64,000 bases of DNA from Chamaea fasciata. Taxonomy: Eukaryota; Chordata; Aves; Passeriformes; Sylviidae. The notes beneath the pieces were generated by a model that was not told where the DNA came from, searched no databases, and saw only the letters and a list, made by a program, of their open reading frames with translations. The stretch lies in NCBI GenBank assembly GCA_029207755.1, contig JARCOQ010000009.1:33502914-33566913 (forward strand), in the 5' to 3' direction. This document shows positions 36,836 through 49,462 of this stretch, piece after piece. Within the stretch, counting starts at the first letter, position 1. Each line of letters starts with the position of its first letter. Made by a program: the position numbers and the translations under genes.

Positions 36836-39800
36836 TCCAGGGTACTGTGTGATTACTTGTTTTTGCAACTAATCCTGGGGACATATTCTGGAAATAAAAT
36901 GCCGTGTTTGTTCTGACTTTGGGGGGCTGGGGATGCTAACAGTACAGTGTGGGCTCTCTTGGTGTTCTCACTCCCACAAAGTAGGCAGCTGTTAAAACAG
37001 GAATTGTTGTCCTGCTTTGCTTCTGGAAAGTTCACATAAATTTATGAGTGTGTCTTAGAAATTATATCAGTGAACTGTCCCAGTTTGGAGATAGGGGAAT
37101 ATTTCACTATTGATCATTTTTGTTCTGTGGCTAACAACATGAGGATGCAGGGGGAAAAGAACTCCTCTAAATTGGTTTTGCTATCAGTAGAGGTTTGGAA
37201 GGAACTGTAACTATGGACTAGAGATGTGTAAAGGCTACAGAAAAAGCCTTTGAGAGGAGTGTAATGTGCAAGATAAAACTGTGGCTGAGTGCAGAGAAGC
37301 TCAGACTGGCAGGCTGGCCAGTTTTTATTGACGTGGGTTTTAAGCATAAATGCATCCTTTGAAAGAGGAACTGACTCCATGACTGCACTGAGAGTTTATT
37401 TTCTGATACTATGGCAGAGACAATGCTGACACAAAATTCAGTTTTGTTTGTGGATACCTGTTACCATGGAACAAATTTAATTCACAGATGAACTTCCATT
37501 TGCAGATTCTGATGAGAAAGAAGCGTGGGTTAGCAGGAGGTAGTTCTTTGAAGCTGAGTTAGTTATTTCTGTCTGTCCCTTCTCAGTATTTCTGTGAGAC
37601 TCATCAAGGTTTAAATCAATGGGCCTAAATAAATAAATGAGGCCTGAAGCATGAAAAATTTCAAACCAGATTCATTCTGTTAACACTGATCTGAATTCCT
37701 GTAGAAATTTCTGCCTTTATGATTAGAAGTGAATCATTAGTGATAAAATTATCTGAGATACAGCCTAATCAGTATGTAAAATGAGCAAGAGTATGTTTCT
37801 CTCTCTGCTAGGTAGATCTAAGATGACATGTTGATCCTAGAAATAATCTGCTTTGGAAGAGTGCACAAAGCAGTGATTGTCGTGGTTGGATATGTAAATC
37901 ATTAAAAAGAATAGGGATTTCTTTCTCCAAAAATGAAAGACACCCTAAGAAACTGGCAACCTTAGGACAGTGGAGATGCTAACACAAACTCACAGTACAG
38001 CCTGGATAGCAGGGCTCTGATTACTCTGAATTACTTAATCTGAGGAAGACAATTGTCTAGGTATTGATTTATTACAGGTATGTGGTGCCATAGGAGGTCT
38101 TTGTGTGTTTCTGCTGTAGGGTCTCTGTTCAGCTGAAAGGGAAGATGAAGAATGGTATGGAAGTAGTTTTACTGGAGTAGAATGACAAATGCATAATCCT
38201 AGCATTTTTTTAGCTGAACACTATGGGATCATCTCCCTGTTGCATTTTGCTTTTATTTTGTTTTTCCTCTGTAGGAGTCTGAAACCCAAAGTAGTCGTAA
38301 ACACTTTCCCATTTAGCTTTGGAGTCAAAATTTTCCTTAGTTATCAACAGCAGCTGTGCTGCTCTCTTGTTAGTTTTGTGCACAAGGGAGCACAGCACAG
38401 GAACTGCTTTTCATTACAGTTCTCACAGACATTGCAGTCTTGTCAAGACTTAAATTAGAATTATCTTCTCAAAAAGCCATGTACTCTGGGTAGGAAATCA
38501 GTGCAGCATGTGAATTGCTCCATGACGAATTTATAATGACCATTTTTGGTTTATACTTATAACTGCATTAGATAATGAGAACAATATGCTAGATGGATCT
38601 TTAGAAGCCTGTCGTGTTGTTGTTGCTTAATAACACAAATTTGAAAATTAAGTGTAATGGTCAAAAAGAAGAATCTGTTTATAATACCTCATGCTGTCAA
38701 AATATATCAGTATTTGTGCTTTAGCAGGCCATGCCAGACAAAGGGACTTGCAAACAGAATAATCAAATGTACCATGAACCAAAATGTAACTTCGGTAGGG
38801 TTATGCTTCTGGTAACATTCATATAATTCCACAAATGAGTCTGATGGCCTTGGGAGAGTTGAAGACAGAGGCTGCCATGACACTAAGGAAGGGACACTGT
38901 GTGTGTGCATGGTGTGATGGGGCATGTTTGACTCCTGCAGCGCAGCCACAGCTTGGTGGTGCACTGAGGACACGGCATGTTTCCCAGCTCCAGCCTGTGC
39001 TTCAGCGTCCGTCTGCTGTGGGACCTGATGCGCAGGACTAATATCTGCATCCCATACACTGTGTTAGGGAATTGGAGGAGAGCTGCCTTTGGCAACGTGT
39101 GGTAGTGCTGAGGCACACCGACAGCCTAATGATCCTCATCCCCTGTGCCTCCCATGTTCAAAGTGCATCTGATTTTGCCTGGTCACGCCAGTAGCACTGG
39201 CACGATAGTTGGGAACTTCTGTTTTACAAGTGGGATGCATCTTCCTCAATGCTTTTAAGCCGTCAGTGTTCTGAGCCCGTTGCAAATCTAGAGCAGCTGG
39301 GGGACAGCCATCCCGGGGTGACACAAGCAGTATGGTTTCCCAGAGAAGTCTCTGGGGTTAGGCATGAAGATGCAGCAAAGGAATAATACTGCAAGGACTG
39401 GAATGCAGATATGACTGTCACACCGTGCTGTTATTCAGACCAAATTAAATTGGAATGTTCTAATCCTTTACAGAGAACTTCTGTGTTCTGAAGGAGCTAT
39501 AGCCTCACTTTTGACTGCAGAGTAATGTCAATTACAATTATCTGGAACAATATTTATTTTAATATTTACCAGACTGTGAGAGATTTGCAATAGGGAATTG
39601 AAATGCAGTAAAATTGGAGAGTCTCTTTTCCTTTTAGCTGGGAAGGCAACAGAGCAAAGTCTAAAATCCCATCTTCTGCTGTTCCCCCCCGCCCCCAACC
39701 TTGTACCTGAAGTTAATTTGATCTCTTCAGAATAGATTTTACAGGAAGTGTAAGAGAGGCAGGTTGATAATAGAGTTTATGATTTCCTGTGGTTCAGGTT

Positions 39801-42265
39801 ACAATATCATAATGCTGTGTTTGCTCTCCTGGAGTGGCTGTAACATGGAATACATGAGTCAGTTTGGTGTCATGTGCATGTTGAGCCATAACAATCATAC
39901 TGTTGCTACACAGTGGGAATCAAGGCTCTCATCATTCATAGGTCATGGAAAGATGCAAGGCAACTAAACATGCGGGTTATGTATTTGCTAGACATGGGCC
40001 TCACCCTTTCCTGACACCACAACATTGTTGGATATCTGCTTTTATAAATTCTAATATCGGTGGGGGTGAATTGAGCATAGCATATGTCTGTGTATAATCA
40101 TCCAAAGAGAACAAAAGTGATTTTTTTTCCCTGCTAAATCCATGGAATGCATTACATTAGTGTATTATCTGCCTCATCAGGAGAGCGTGTAAATTGTGAC
40201 ATACATCATCAAAACATCCTTCCTGTGATGATTCATAATGGCACATGGTGTATTAGAGGTAATACATTTTAAAGTGGCTGTGAACCACCAGAATAATTTA
40301 TGCTACCTTTTTGTGTAGAAAGAAGAGCAAACTGCATGCATTCTCTAGTATATTGAATTTACCCCAAAGTTCACAATGATAATGTGTATTTTTATGTTGC
40401 AAAACCTATTCATGTGTTAAGTACACATTGTTCCAGAGGTGAGTAGTGTAAAGCTACCGTTGCTGCAGAATTGTTAAAACCATTTCATCATATTAATTCA
40501 GGCAGATACTGCATGGAGACTAAACCAAACATTACACCTAGGGTTATCCGCTTTGTATATGACAGAGAGGAAAAGAAACACGCTTTGATTAACACCGTTA
40601 CTAATTTATGCAGCCATGCCATCACAGAACACTTGAAAGAGGAAGCATATAGGCTTTCCTCTCCCCTCTTTTGTCTTGTGTTTCACTGTGGTGGCACTGT
40701 TTGCTGAAAATCTCTGTCCTGTGACCAGTTCATTGTCTTGCAAGGAAAAAATGGGTGAATTCTGCTGCCTTGCAGAGGGACGTTTCGGTGTCTACCCAGG
40801 TAAACAGGCTCCTGAGGAAGCTTGGAACACAATTGCACCTTCTGTAGCAGCTCCTGTTCATGTTCTGGAGAAATAGCATAAGAATGTGGACAGCTTTGTT
40901 CAGAACTGTGGGCAAAGGTAGATCTTTCCCCACAAACAAAACCAAGTTCTTTTGCAAACACCGGCTCTGGTGCAGTTACTTGGAAATCTATCTGAGCACT
41001 GAGGATTAAATCTTTGCATATCATAAAGGAATGACATGCTTGAAAGAAGGTAAGGGAAGTTTATTCTGAAGGAATCTGAGGTTTTAGCAAAGAAAATCCA
41101 CAGAGCTGCAGCAACGGAATTGGAAAGATAAGAATTCTGTGTAGAACCACTTGCAAATTGCTAAGCTCCGTAAGAAAAAAGAAAAAAAAAAAAAGGGAAA
41201 CTGAAGATCCTTTTTACTTATTTATTCTGGTTTTTTTACTTACAGCTACTTATAAATGAAAACTAGTTATGTAGTCATGTAAGCACTTCCTTCTCTTCTT
41301 CCTTCCAATTATGCCAGTTTTATTTCTTGTAGCTTCTTTGAAATGTTACATCAACTGGGTAGTCCTTAACTGCATGGCTGCTAGAGAATTCCCTTGGACT
41401 GGTGCCATGTGACAACTTGCACACAATCCATGCTGACCCTTTCCCAGTATATCACACCTATCTATGAACTCACAGATTACCTAATGCTCTAAGCATTATT
41501 ACAATTGTTTCTGGCAGTTTTCCATCTACAGGTGTCAGTCAGATCTGTTGGTGTATCCTTGTCTCTCTGTCCTGGAACTGGTTTTCAACCCAGACTTCTT
41601 GTATTTGGGCACTTTCAAGACAGAGGTTTCCCAGCACAGTGGACAGTGCAGTTCTTTCCCCATGGATTTGCCTAGAAGGTCACAGTTGTATCGCCTGTGG
41701 TACCACCTGTGCCAGTGGCTTGTTGTTTTTCAGTGTTCAGAGTAAAAGTTCTCATCTCTTATTAGAGTGTTTTCCTGCAGCCCTTTGGTTGGAAGGTGGT
41801 GGAAAAATGCTATCATATGCTTTATGCTGTAAGGGAAATCTGTAAGGAAATACCTTTAAGCTGTCTTACTGTAAAAAACAGTTCAAAATTAACCAAAACT
41901 TGTTTTTTTAATGCAATAACCATGTTCCCTGAGCACTCCTTTTATACCTTGAACTGTTTCTGCAGATTCCTAGAGAGGTATTCTGTTCCTTTTGAAGAAG
42001 GATGTATTACTAGGTTTTATGAGTCTTACAAGCTGATCTTAAACCACTTTGTGTTCTTTATCTTTGACCACATTCTGGCATCTAGTCTGCCAGTATTTAT
42101 GATCCTTTATATTTCCTTTAGACAAACCTTCAGTTTTCCTAGAGATGACATCTTGGTATTTTAGCCAGTGTTTAGCCAGGTCTGTTTTTTGTCTGATGTT
42201 TACAATGCTGGTTTAGTTTTGAAGGCAAGCACTTACCTTAAGCCTCCAAAGCAGTGCCTGCCTTT
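36836..42265. other. Non-coding DNA, no recognised gene
   Basis: AT-rich sequence, with a GC-richer stretch at 38860-39330 that has several CpGs but no other promoter sign. The stretches 39521-39605 and 40140-40320 are repeat-free and rich in ATTA/TAAT and ACAAT motifs. They are possible conserved elements but unproven. A C-rich run is at 39684-39700. The frames are unconvincing. Confidence 0.6.
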
Positions 42266-42580
42266 ATTCATAAAATGATTTGGATTGGAAGGGACTTTAA
42301 AGATCATCCAGTTCCACTCCTGCTGCCATGGGCAGGGACACCTTCCCCCAGACCAGGCTGCTCCAAGCCCCGTCCAGCCTGACCTTGGACACTTCCAGGG
42401 ATGGGGCAGCCACAGCTCCTCTGTGCCAGTTCTTCCCTGTGCCAGTGGCTTGCCACCCTCCCAGGGAAGAATTTCTTGTTAACAGCTATTCTAGATCAAC
42501 CCTCCTTCAGTTTAATGCCCTTCCCCCTTTTCCTGTCACTACCAGCCCTTGTGATATGTCCCTCACCAGCTCTCTTCTAC
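42266..42580 (-). mobile_element. CR1 LINE 3' fragment (minus strand), ~315 bp
   Basis: Reverse complement of the avian CR1 3' end. ATTCATAAAATGATTTGG (decayed tail) is followed by ATTGGAAGGGACTTTAAAGATCATCC, abbreviated in its key parts as GGAAGGGAC and GATCATCCAGTTCC. Then come CATGGGCAGGGACACCTTCC, CCAGGGATGGGGCAGCCAC, a CTGTGCCAGT... block, GAAGAATTTCTT, and CCTGTCACTACCAG near the 5' end. It carries no open reading frame of the CR1 proteins. It is truncated on the right near 42580-42597. Confidence 0.95.
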
Positions 42581-44024
42581 TGAGAAGTACTTTCTGGTTT
42601 AGTGTGCATGTGTGAGAATTTAATAGAAGTGTGTTAGAACCAAAGCAAAGAGTTTTGATGTTATGATAATAAGAGTCTAGTACAGCATGATATTTACAGT
42701 ATACTAACAGAACAGAGAAGATAAATAAAGAGGATTCAATCCAGACTGGTGTTTCCCTCAATAAAGAAAATCTAAATCATTCAAGCCCCACACAATTAAT
42801 GTACCACTGTATTCCATGACAGTTAAAAGAAATGGAGAATGAAACCTCTTGAGCCACATCCATTCCTGATCTCCCTAGCAGGCCTGCTGAAGATTACAGG
42901 ACTAATTCTCAACTGAGATAAAATTAATGTTGTGTGGAACTATTGCCCTTTTGGTGTAAAAGCACTGAACATAACAGGGCTAGGATACAGTGGCTGTGGT
43001 CATGGCAAGATACACTCTTTTTGTAATGTTTGGTTAGTCCTGTAATAAGTACTGAAAAAACCCAGAAATTATGTTTCTAGGATTTTAGTGAAGGGTTTTA
43101 GCTGGGAAAAATCCTGGATGGAGCCTCTCAGCAGATCAGCTTTCAGAAGAGTATTGTTGTATACAATAAGGAATTGAAGGATTAAAATCAAAAGTTACGG
43201 TATTTTTGGACAGAATCTGATTTTTTTTAATGACTTGGCAGGAGAGTCATCTACTACATGTGCTTTATTTGAAGGTAATTTTTGAAAGTGCTCGTATATT
43301 TAGGTGAAAATGGGCTTTTCCTCACAATGTGTAATGGGATGAGTTAAAAGTCCAGTGGCTGAAAATTCAAGCAGATGCTCTGTTCATGTAATTTCAGTGG
43401 ATGCATTGCAGCATTGATTCAGTTCATTGTGAATTTCTCTAATGGTCAGGGCTGGATTTTAGTATGTGGATTACTTGAACTATAAAGAAGCAGTTTTTCC
43501 TTGGTTTCCCATGTTCATTAAACTAGGAATGAACTTGTAGTTTTGTCTTGCTGTGCAGTCTTTGATTCATTCAGGGTAATGTCTGTTTGCCTGTCAGCAC
43601 TTAAATACATCCTTCAGATTATGGAAAACAAATCTAGTCTTCTCAGTTGTGCACAGACCTCATTGCTGTGTAAGAACCAACCTCAGGAACCTGTTTGCCA
43701 GAATGTTTTGAGAGGAAAGCCCTCACTCCAGACTGCTTGAAGCTGAAGGATGTCTGGAGACTTGTTCTGGGAGAGGCATGTTCATTTTGTTTCTTTCTCT
43801 GTACATTAGGATCCTGCTCATTTTGCTTCTCCTGGATAAAAGTTTGGCAAAAGAACATTTAAAAGCACATATAGGACAAAGCTGACCAAGAACACCACGG
43901 AATGGTGTTTACTCTTTCACTGTAAATTGTCTTTTTTATGAGTTGTGGCTAATGACAGCACTGTTTTGCATCTTCTATGGAGCTGTTCAGTATCATGATT
44001 TGCAAGTAATCTCATTTGTCATCA

Positions 44025-44039
44025 TTTTTTTTTTTTTTT
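44025..44039. repeat. Poly-T tract (15 bases)
   Basis: Homopolymer run. No retrocopy hallmark. Confidence 0.9.
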
Positions 44040-44734
44040 ACTGATAGAAATAGATCTAGTTTGGAACATGTCCTCAGGTTTCCCTGGTGCTCTCAAGCAG
44101 TGTGAAGTGAATGCAATAGTTGGGAATTTGCTTTTCAAGTACAAGTAGTTCTCTCTCACCTGAATTAGGTGTTCCTACTGCCATAAAAGATATTTTTGAA
44201 CCAGCAATGCTGTTTGCCGAATCTGTTATGTCATTTGGCAGATGCTTTTTAAAGTTCTGTTTAAGCTATTATTGATTTTTACAGAATGGTGTGGAAAATA
44301 AGTGTAAAAAAATTTGCAACATTATTTTTTACATTTATTAGTTTTTATTTTTATGCTTTTTTATGCTCCTTAGCATTAGGTGGCACTGTTTTCCAAGCTT
44401 ACCTTTTACAAGCACGTCTGAGAATTTGAAAGCTGAAATTGAAATACCATCAAGTGATGGAGGTTTTAGTGTATTTACTGTAAGATAATTTAATTAAAAT
44501 ATGGCATTGTGAATTGGAAAGGTACTGACCACTATCAGTTGGAAATATAGAGACTTTTTACCATGATGCTGTTACAGTTCTGGATTAATACAGCATCCCC
44601 TTGATACACTAGACTTTGTACCACTCCAATACAGTGCAGTAATGGGACCTTGGGATTTACCATACTGTCCGTATGGCAGGTGTGACTGACACTGAACCAC
44701 TGAATAACTCATCTGCATTTTTACCTGACTCACT

Positions 44735-44847
44735 TGGGGGCTTTTTTGTTTGGCTGTGTGTGAGATGCTTTATTTTGTTTTTCTGGGTTTTGGTGTGGTT
44801 CTTTTAGATTTGTTTTTGGAGGGTTTTGTTTGTTTGGGGTTTTTTTG
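44735..44847. repeat. G/T-rich low-complexity tract
   Basis: About 110 bases of GGGTTTT, GTTTG and GGTGTGG motifs with little A or C. Same strand bias as the tracts at 24.9, 49.0 and 49.5 kb. Confidence 0.75.
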
Positions 44848-47800
44848 AGAGGTATTGATTTTCTTCCTTGCAGTCCATAGGGTTCCTACAGCAGCTTTGC
44901 TTCTTTCAAGTGAAGCTCACCTGTGCTGTCTTTAAAATAATTTGCCTGTCAATCATTGCATAAGTTGAAGTGAAGTTAGATCAGCATGCTTTTATTAGTT
45001 GGCACAGCAACAAGAGGAAGAAAAATGTCCAGTACCTGAAAAATATGTATTCCCCTGCAGTTGCCTGTCCCTGCTTGCCCTTTGAGGGGATCCTCCCTCC
45101 TTTGTCTCTCCTTTCCTGCTGAGGCAAAGCTGGGATGTTCACCTGAGCTGCAGCAGGAGCTGCAGGTGTGTGCTGCTGCCAGGCTGGAGTGGGGCTGTGG
45201 GAGGACAAGGGTGGAAGGGCTGATAGGGTTAATTCAGACTGTGCTCAAAACCTGCCTCATGCTTCAAGGAGTGGACTTGGCAAAATATTTCTGTGCTTTC
45301 CACCACTGCTCTGCAGGCTTTCTAGGTCCAGATTCCATGTGCTGTGTAGAAAGGCACAACCAAACCTGGAAACAGCCGTGCAGTGCTGTATCCAGCAGAT
45401 GGGAGCTGCTGGCATCAGGAATCTGCATTCTGCTGCCCTGAACCAGGACTTGGGACCTCCAGGAATCATCTTCTGGGCTCCCTGGTCCTTAGTAAGATTT
45501 GGATGCATTCTCATGTATGGACCGTGCTATCAATATCTCAGCAAATAGAACTCTTTGGTAAATGTGTAAAAATAGCATTGGGGATAATAACATCAGTGTG
45601 TGGCTTAAGTATTTAATAGGAATAATTTCATTGCTAATGGAAATTCAAGTATGAATGGTTTAGGAACATTCAATAAGCATGGAAAAAAAAGACAGTAATT
45701 TTTTTATTTTATTATCTAGAAGGTTCAAAACCAGAAGAGGAAGAATAATTTTTTGAACAAAACTCCAGCTTTACCATTTTGATTATTATTTTATAATAAT
45801 TTTCCTCCTCTTTTGAGATATCCTTTTACTTTCTGATTTAAGTCATGAGAATGAGAATACTTGCTTTCTATAGTGGCATATGTTGCAAACACTGAGAAAA
45901 GAGTGCAGAATTACTGTATTGAGACCTGGGTGGTTCAGGAGAAGTGATTTTGCTAGAGGAAATGACTCCTTTACTTTTCAAATGTCAGCAATGTTTAAAT
46001 TAATCAGTGTAACTCCACTAGAGTGTGACTGGTCTCTTTTACTGTGAAAGCATTGTGTTATGGTGTCATGTTTAGGAGCTGGCTGTGGGGTTAGGGGTTT
46101 TCCTCCCTCTGGGGCAGTAGCCTTTATCACTCAGCTTTCCCTCTGTGACTGTCACCTTGTACCCCTTTACAGTCAAGTAATAGCTTTGGTATGGCTGTAG
46201 TCAGTGTCTTGAGTTCTGGAACAATTTGGGGATAATGACAAAGCTAATTAACCACCTTTCCCAAGACGTGGTCTTTATTTACAGCAGCCAGCAGTGTGGA
46301 GCTGATGAGTGCTGAGTCAATAAGCAGCTCCCCTGTGCTGGCAGTTCCCCACTCTCTGCACAGTCCTGCCATGTGCACAGGTGTAGGTTGTGCACAAACA
46401 AGAGCTCATTCCCCTCCTGATCTGAGCTGAGAAAGGTTTGTTTCTGTAATTGAGCAAATGCCCCCAGTGCAGGACTGGGTGAGGGACACGGTCTGTTCAT
46501 CCTAGGGGAGACTCTCACCCTGCCTTGGTCACACATGGCTTTCTCCTGACTTTTGGAGCATTGACAAGGTTTGCTTGTAATTGCTTACAAAGCACAACAA
46601 AAAGGCATGCCTGGATACACCAGTCTATCAGTTTGTCCTTTTTTTTTTTTGACTCAGCAAGCATCTGGATCAGTGTTAGTAGCCATTAAATCAGATTGTT
46701 TTTTGTGTTTAATTGACTTTGTTTGGTTCAGGATGTCTGTCCCCTCTCAGGGGAAAGAACTCAACAGTCTTGTCACTTGCTTCTGTAATTTATATTAATT
46801 AGCTTCTCCTTTCCCCTCAGACTCCAGTTTGCACAGAAAATTGAGCACAAGTACAGATGATTATAATCCTTGCTATACTGAATATTAAAAAAATTGCTCA
46901 TTGTCTAGGGTATCAGAGGCCTCTGAGCATATTTGTCATGTGAATGCTTTTAAGACTCCGATTGCTCTAATACAACAGCTATCCAGAGTAATAATGTTGT
47001 GTTAAACTTCTCATTTTTAATGCATGCCTGTTCATTTGCTGGGGTATGTTCCAGGTGTGTCATATATACACCATTCTTCTTGCGACCTCCTCTGTGTGTC
47101 CGTATGTTCTTTACTCTATGCCTGGCTCAGCAGAAAATTGCAAAATACACTGAAGGATTGGGAACTATTCTATAATTCAATAAAATTCTGTACTGCTCTA
47201 GTTTACTTCATGAGTTTGTGTTACTAGTTGGCATTTAGGTACAAAGCAAGGTGAGAGGAAATAATGTTTTATGTTAGCTGCTCTTTAGTAAGTACTTGAG
47301 TATATTTAATAGATAATGCCAATGCAGGAAAATGCCCAAAGATACACAGCAAACTCAAACGCTTTGGAGAGTTTCTCCTAGTTGCAGAAGACTACAGGCA
47401 TTTTCTGACATTTTATTTCCCTGAGGAAATAAACATCAGCAGTCAATCCTTCACCTCAAAGAAAACCATCTGTAGTGATGTGAGAAGGCTTTGCTTCAAC
47501 TTCAAAATTAGTTATGTTGGTTTTGAAAAGGTTTTTCTGTTGCAGAGTGCACAGGGCTATGGGGAAATATTTAACTCATTCTGCTGGCCCTGAGTTGTGG
47601 AAAGTTGCATGGTTGTGCTAGCAGAGACAAGACTAGGAGCCTGAGGTAGCTGCTTCCAAGGAGTCAGGGAAGGAGCTCACTGGGATTTGTCTCTCAAACA
47701 GCTGATGCTTTATCCCACTCATCTCAGCTGGTGGGTACTAGAACAGCTGCTGTGGAAGTTGTGCAGAAGGGTACTGGGAGGAACTGTGTAGAACTTGCAT

Positions 47801-47981
47801 GTTTGCTCCTTTTCAGACCTGTTTAAGATGAGGGATAATTGCAGTTTCTGTTTGTTTCTGTCTGGTATTTAAAGAAAATCTGTGGAATTGACTTAAGTAT
47901 GGTAGCCAAATGTTGGTCACTGAAGATGGCTGTAGGAAGAAATAGACTGACACTCTCTCAGGTCAGAGTTCACTGGGTATC

Positions 47982-48053
47982 TTCATTCATTCATTCATTC
48001 ATTCATTCATTCATTCATTCATTCACTCATTCATTCACTCATTCACTCGTTCA
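47982..48053. repeat. (TTCA)n microsatellite, ~18 units
   Basis: A tetranucleotide array of about 72 bases. The first part is pure TTCA. Toward the right end several units carry a T-to-C change giving CACTC steps, and one carries CGTTC. It makes a spurious Ser-Phe-Ile/Thr-His repeat in the frame 47839-48060. Such an array is likely to vary in length between individuals. Confidence 0.98.
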
Positions 48054-49040
48054 GTTGTGATTAGTATGGAACCTTTAAAATGACGTTCCCTTTGCTTTCC
48101 CGTGCAATTTTTAAAAATTGAACTGACTCTCAATTATCTTTTAACCTGTTACATGACATTTGACGGCATGCATTCTGTAATTTGGGGCAATTGAATGGGG
48201 GTCAAACAAACATTTGATACACTTCTCCCTACAGCCTTTGCATATCAAAATAAGTAGAGAATCTCAGTTTACAGACAGCTTGGAATGCAGTTCGTTGAGC
48301 AGCAGAAAAACCCGCTAGTAGAGAGGAAAACCAAAAGCATGTGAAGGTTTCTCCTATACAGCTGGGTAGCTTTTATTCATCGTGTCAGCATATGAGGGCT
48401 AAAGGTGCAGGCTGAAGTTCTGGAACTGTATCTTTATAATACATACAAATTGATATGAAATTTCTCTTAAGGCTAAATGACTAATCAGAAAACTTGGATA
48501 TAGTTCTCCACTTTCCTAACATCTGGATGTGTTTGACATTTGGTGGGTGATTCTGTCTCACCTGGGATGTGGAGAGTCAGCTGTGGGTTTTTTGTTGAAA
48601 TGGTGTTCTGTTCTCATTCATGTTGTGATTTAATTGAGTAATGGTGATGTCAATAATTTTAGTAATTGATGCAGCCAGAGCTTTATGCTGTTAGTGATAC
48701 TTTATTTGTATAATGTTAACTTGTAAGATCACAACATCTCACTGGAAAAAAGCCATGCACTTAATGGTTTTAGGATTTCTCAGCAACATCCAGCTGTACC
48801 AAAATTTTCTTTTAGATGTAACAATTCATCACCCCCCTAACCTGTTTGTGGTTTTCTCTCACGGCTGATGCTTGGTTTCTTGCAGGTAAGAACTTCCACT
48901 GGGGCAGAGTAAAAACCTTTATAATCGATATGTGTGCATAATTGGATATATTGGTGCATTCAAGAAACAGGAAATAGTTTTCACATGTGCTGGAAAAGAT
49001 TTGATCTTCCCTTTTCTTATGCATGACACTGAGAACCAGC
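48054..49040. other. Non-coding DNA with one exon-like interval
   Basis: No gene was recognised. The interval 48816-48885 is bounded by splice-like signals and is annotated separately. Confidence 0.6.
48816..48885 (+). other. Candidate non-coding exon (70 bp)
   Basis: It is preceded by a pyrimidine tract ending ATTTTCTTTTAG and followed by a consensus donor, TTGCAG|GTAAGA. All three frames contain a stop, so if it is an exon it is non-coding. The sequence just left of the donor itself looks like an acceptor (TTTCTTGCAG), so the site could equally be a chance AGGT or a recursive splice-type site. Confidence 0.15.
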
Positions 49041-49178
49041 TTTTTTGTTTGGTTGGTTGGGGTTTTTGTTTTTTGGTTTGGGTTTTTTTTGTTTGTTTGG
49101 GTTTTTTGTTTTTGTTTTGTTTTGGTTTTGTTTTTTAGTTTTTTTTTTTTGTTTTGGTTTTTTTGGTCATGTTTTGGG
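49041..49178. repeat. G/T-rich low-complexity tract
   Basis: About 140 bases almost free of A and C, made of GGTT, GGGTTTT and GTTTTGTTTT motifs. It yields artefactual frames on both strands, with Phe/Gly/Leu/Val on plus and Lys/Asn/Thr/Gln on minus. Its right end merges into a hairpin with 9-bp arms TTTTGGTCA (49161-49169) and TGACCAAAA (49179-49187). Confidence 0.9.
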
Positions 49179-49462
49179 TGACCAAAACCCAGCATTTGCC
49201 TTAACAGCCAATATCATAGTCAAAATGGGGTTACAGATTAACAAAAAATGAAGTAAACAGTGAGCTTAAAAACAAATGAAAGAGTTTTCATTTTGCTTGG
49301 TTGCTAACAATCTAGAAAATCTAAGCATTTTATACAGCAAATGACTGGCTCAGAAAATATATGAATATTATCTTAAAAAAAAAGCTGTTCATCTTGTTTT
49401 TCCCTGCTTCTCATCCATGATGCTGTATTCTCAGACACGGGGTTGAAGGGCAGATGAGAGTC

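Larger units (their letters stand above)
42581..47981. other. Non-coding DNA, no recognised gene
   Basis: AT-rich sequence with a T15 tract (44025-44039) and a G/T-rich tract (44735-44847). A GC-richer but CpG-poor stretch at 45050-45490 carries several overlapping frames of up to 126 codons that resemble nothing known. A similar stretch is at 46270-46550. The overlap of many frames on both strands there reflects composition. Confidence 0.6.

Noticed and set aside
36423..36884. 153-codon minus-strand frame, the longest in the window
   Set aside because: It runs across the old CR1 relic in a frame that is not CR1 protein, and has no recognisable domain.
45061..45548. Two 126-codon plus-strand frames in a GC-richer stretch
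   Set aside because: Overlapping frames on both strands, Cys/Ser/Leu-rich with no family match and no good splice sites. Stop-codon scarcity follows from the higher GC.
48812..49251. Overlapping frames of 68-127 codons on both strands across the G/T-rich tract
   Set aside because: Their composition (Lys/Asn/Thr on one strand, Phe/Gly/Leu on the other) comes from the low-complexity tract.
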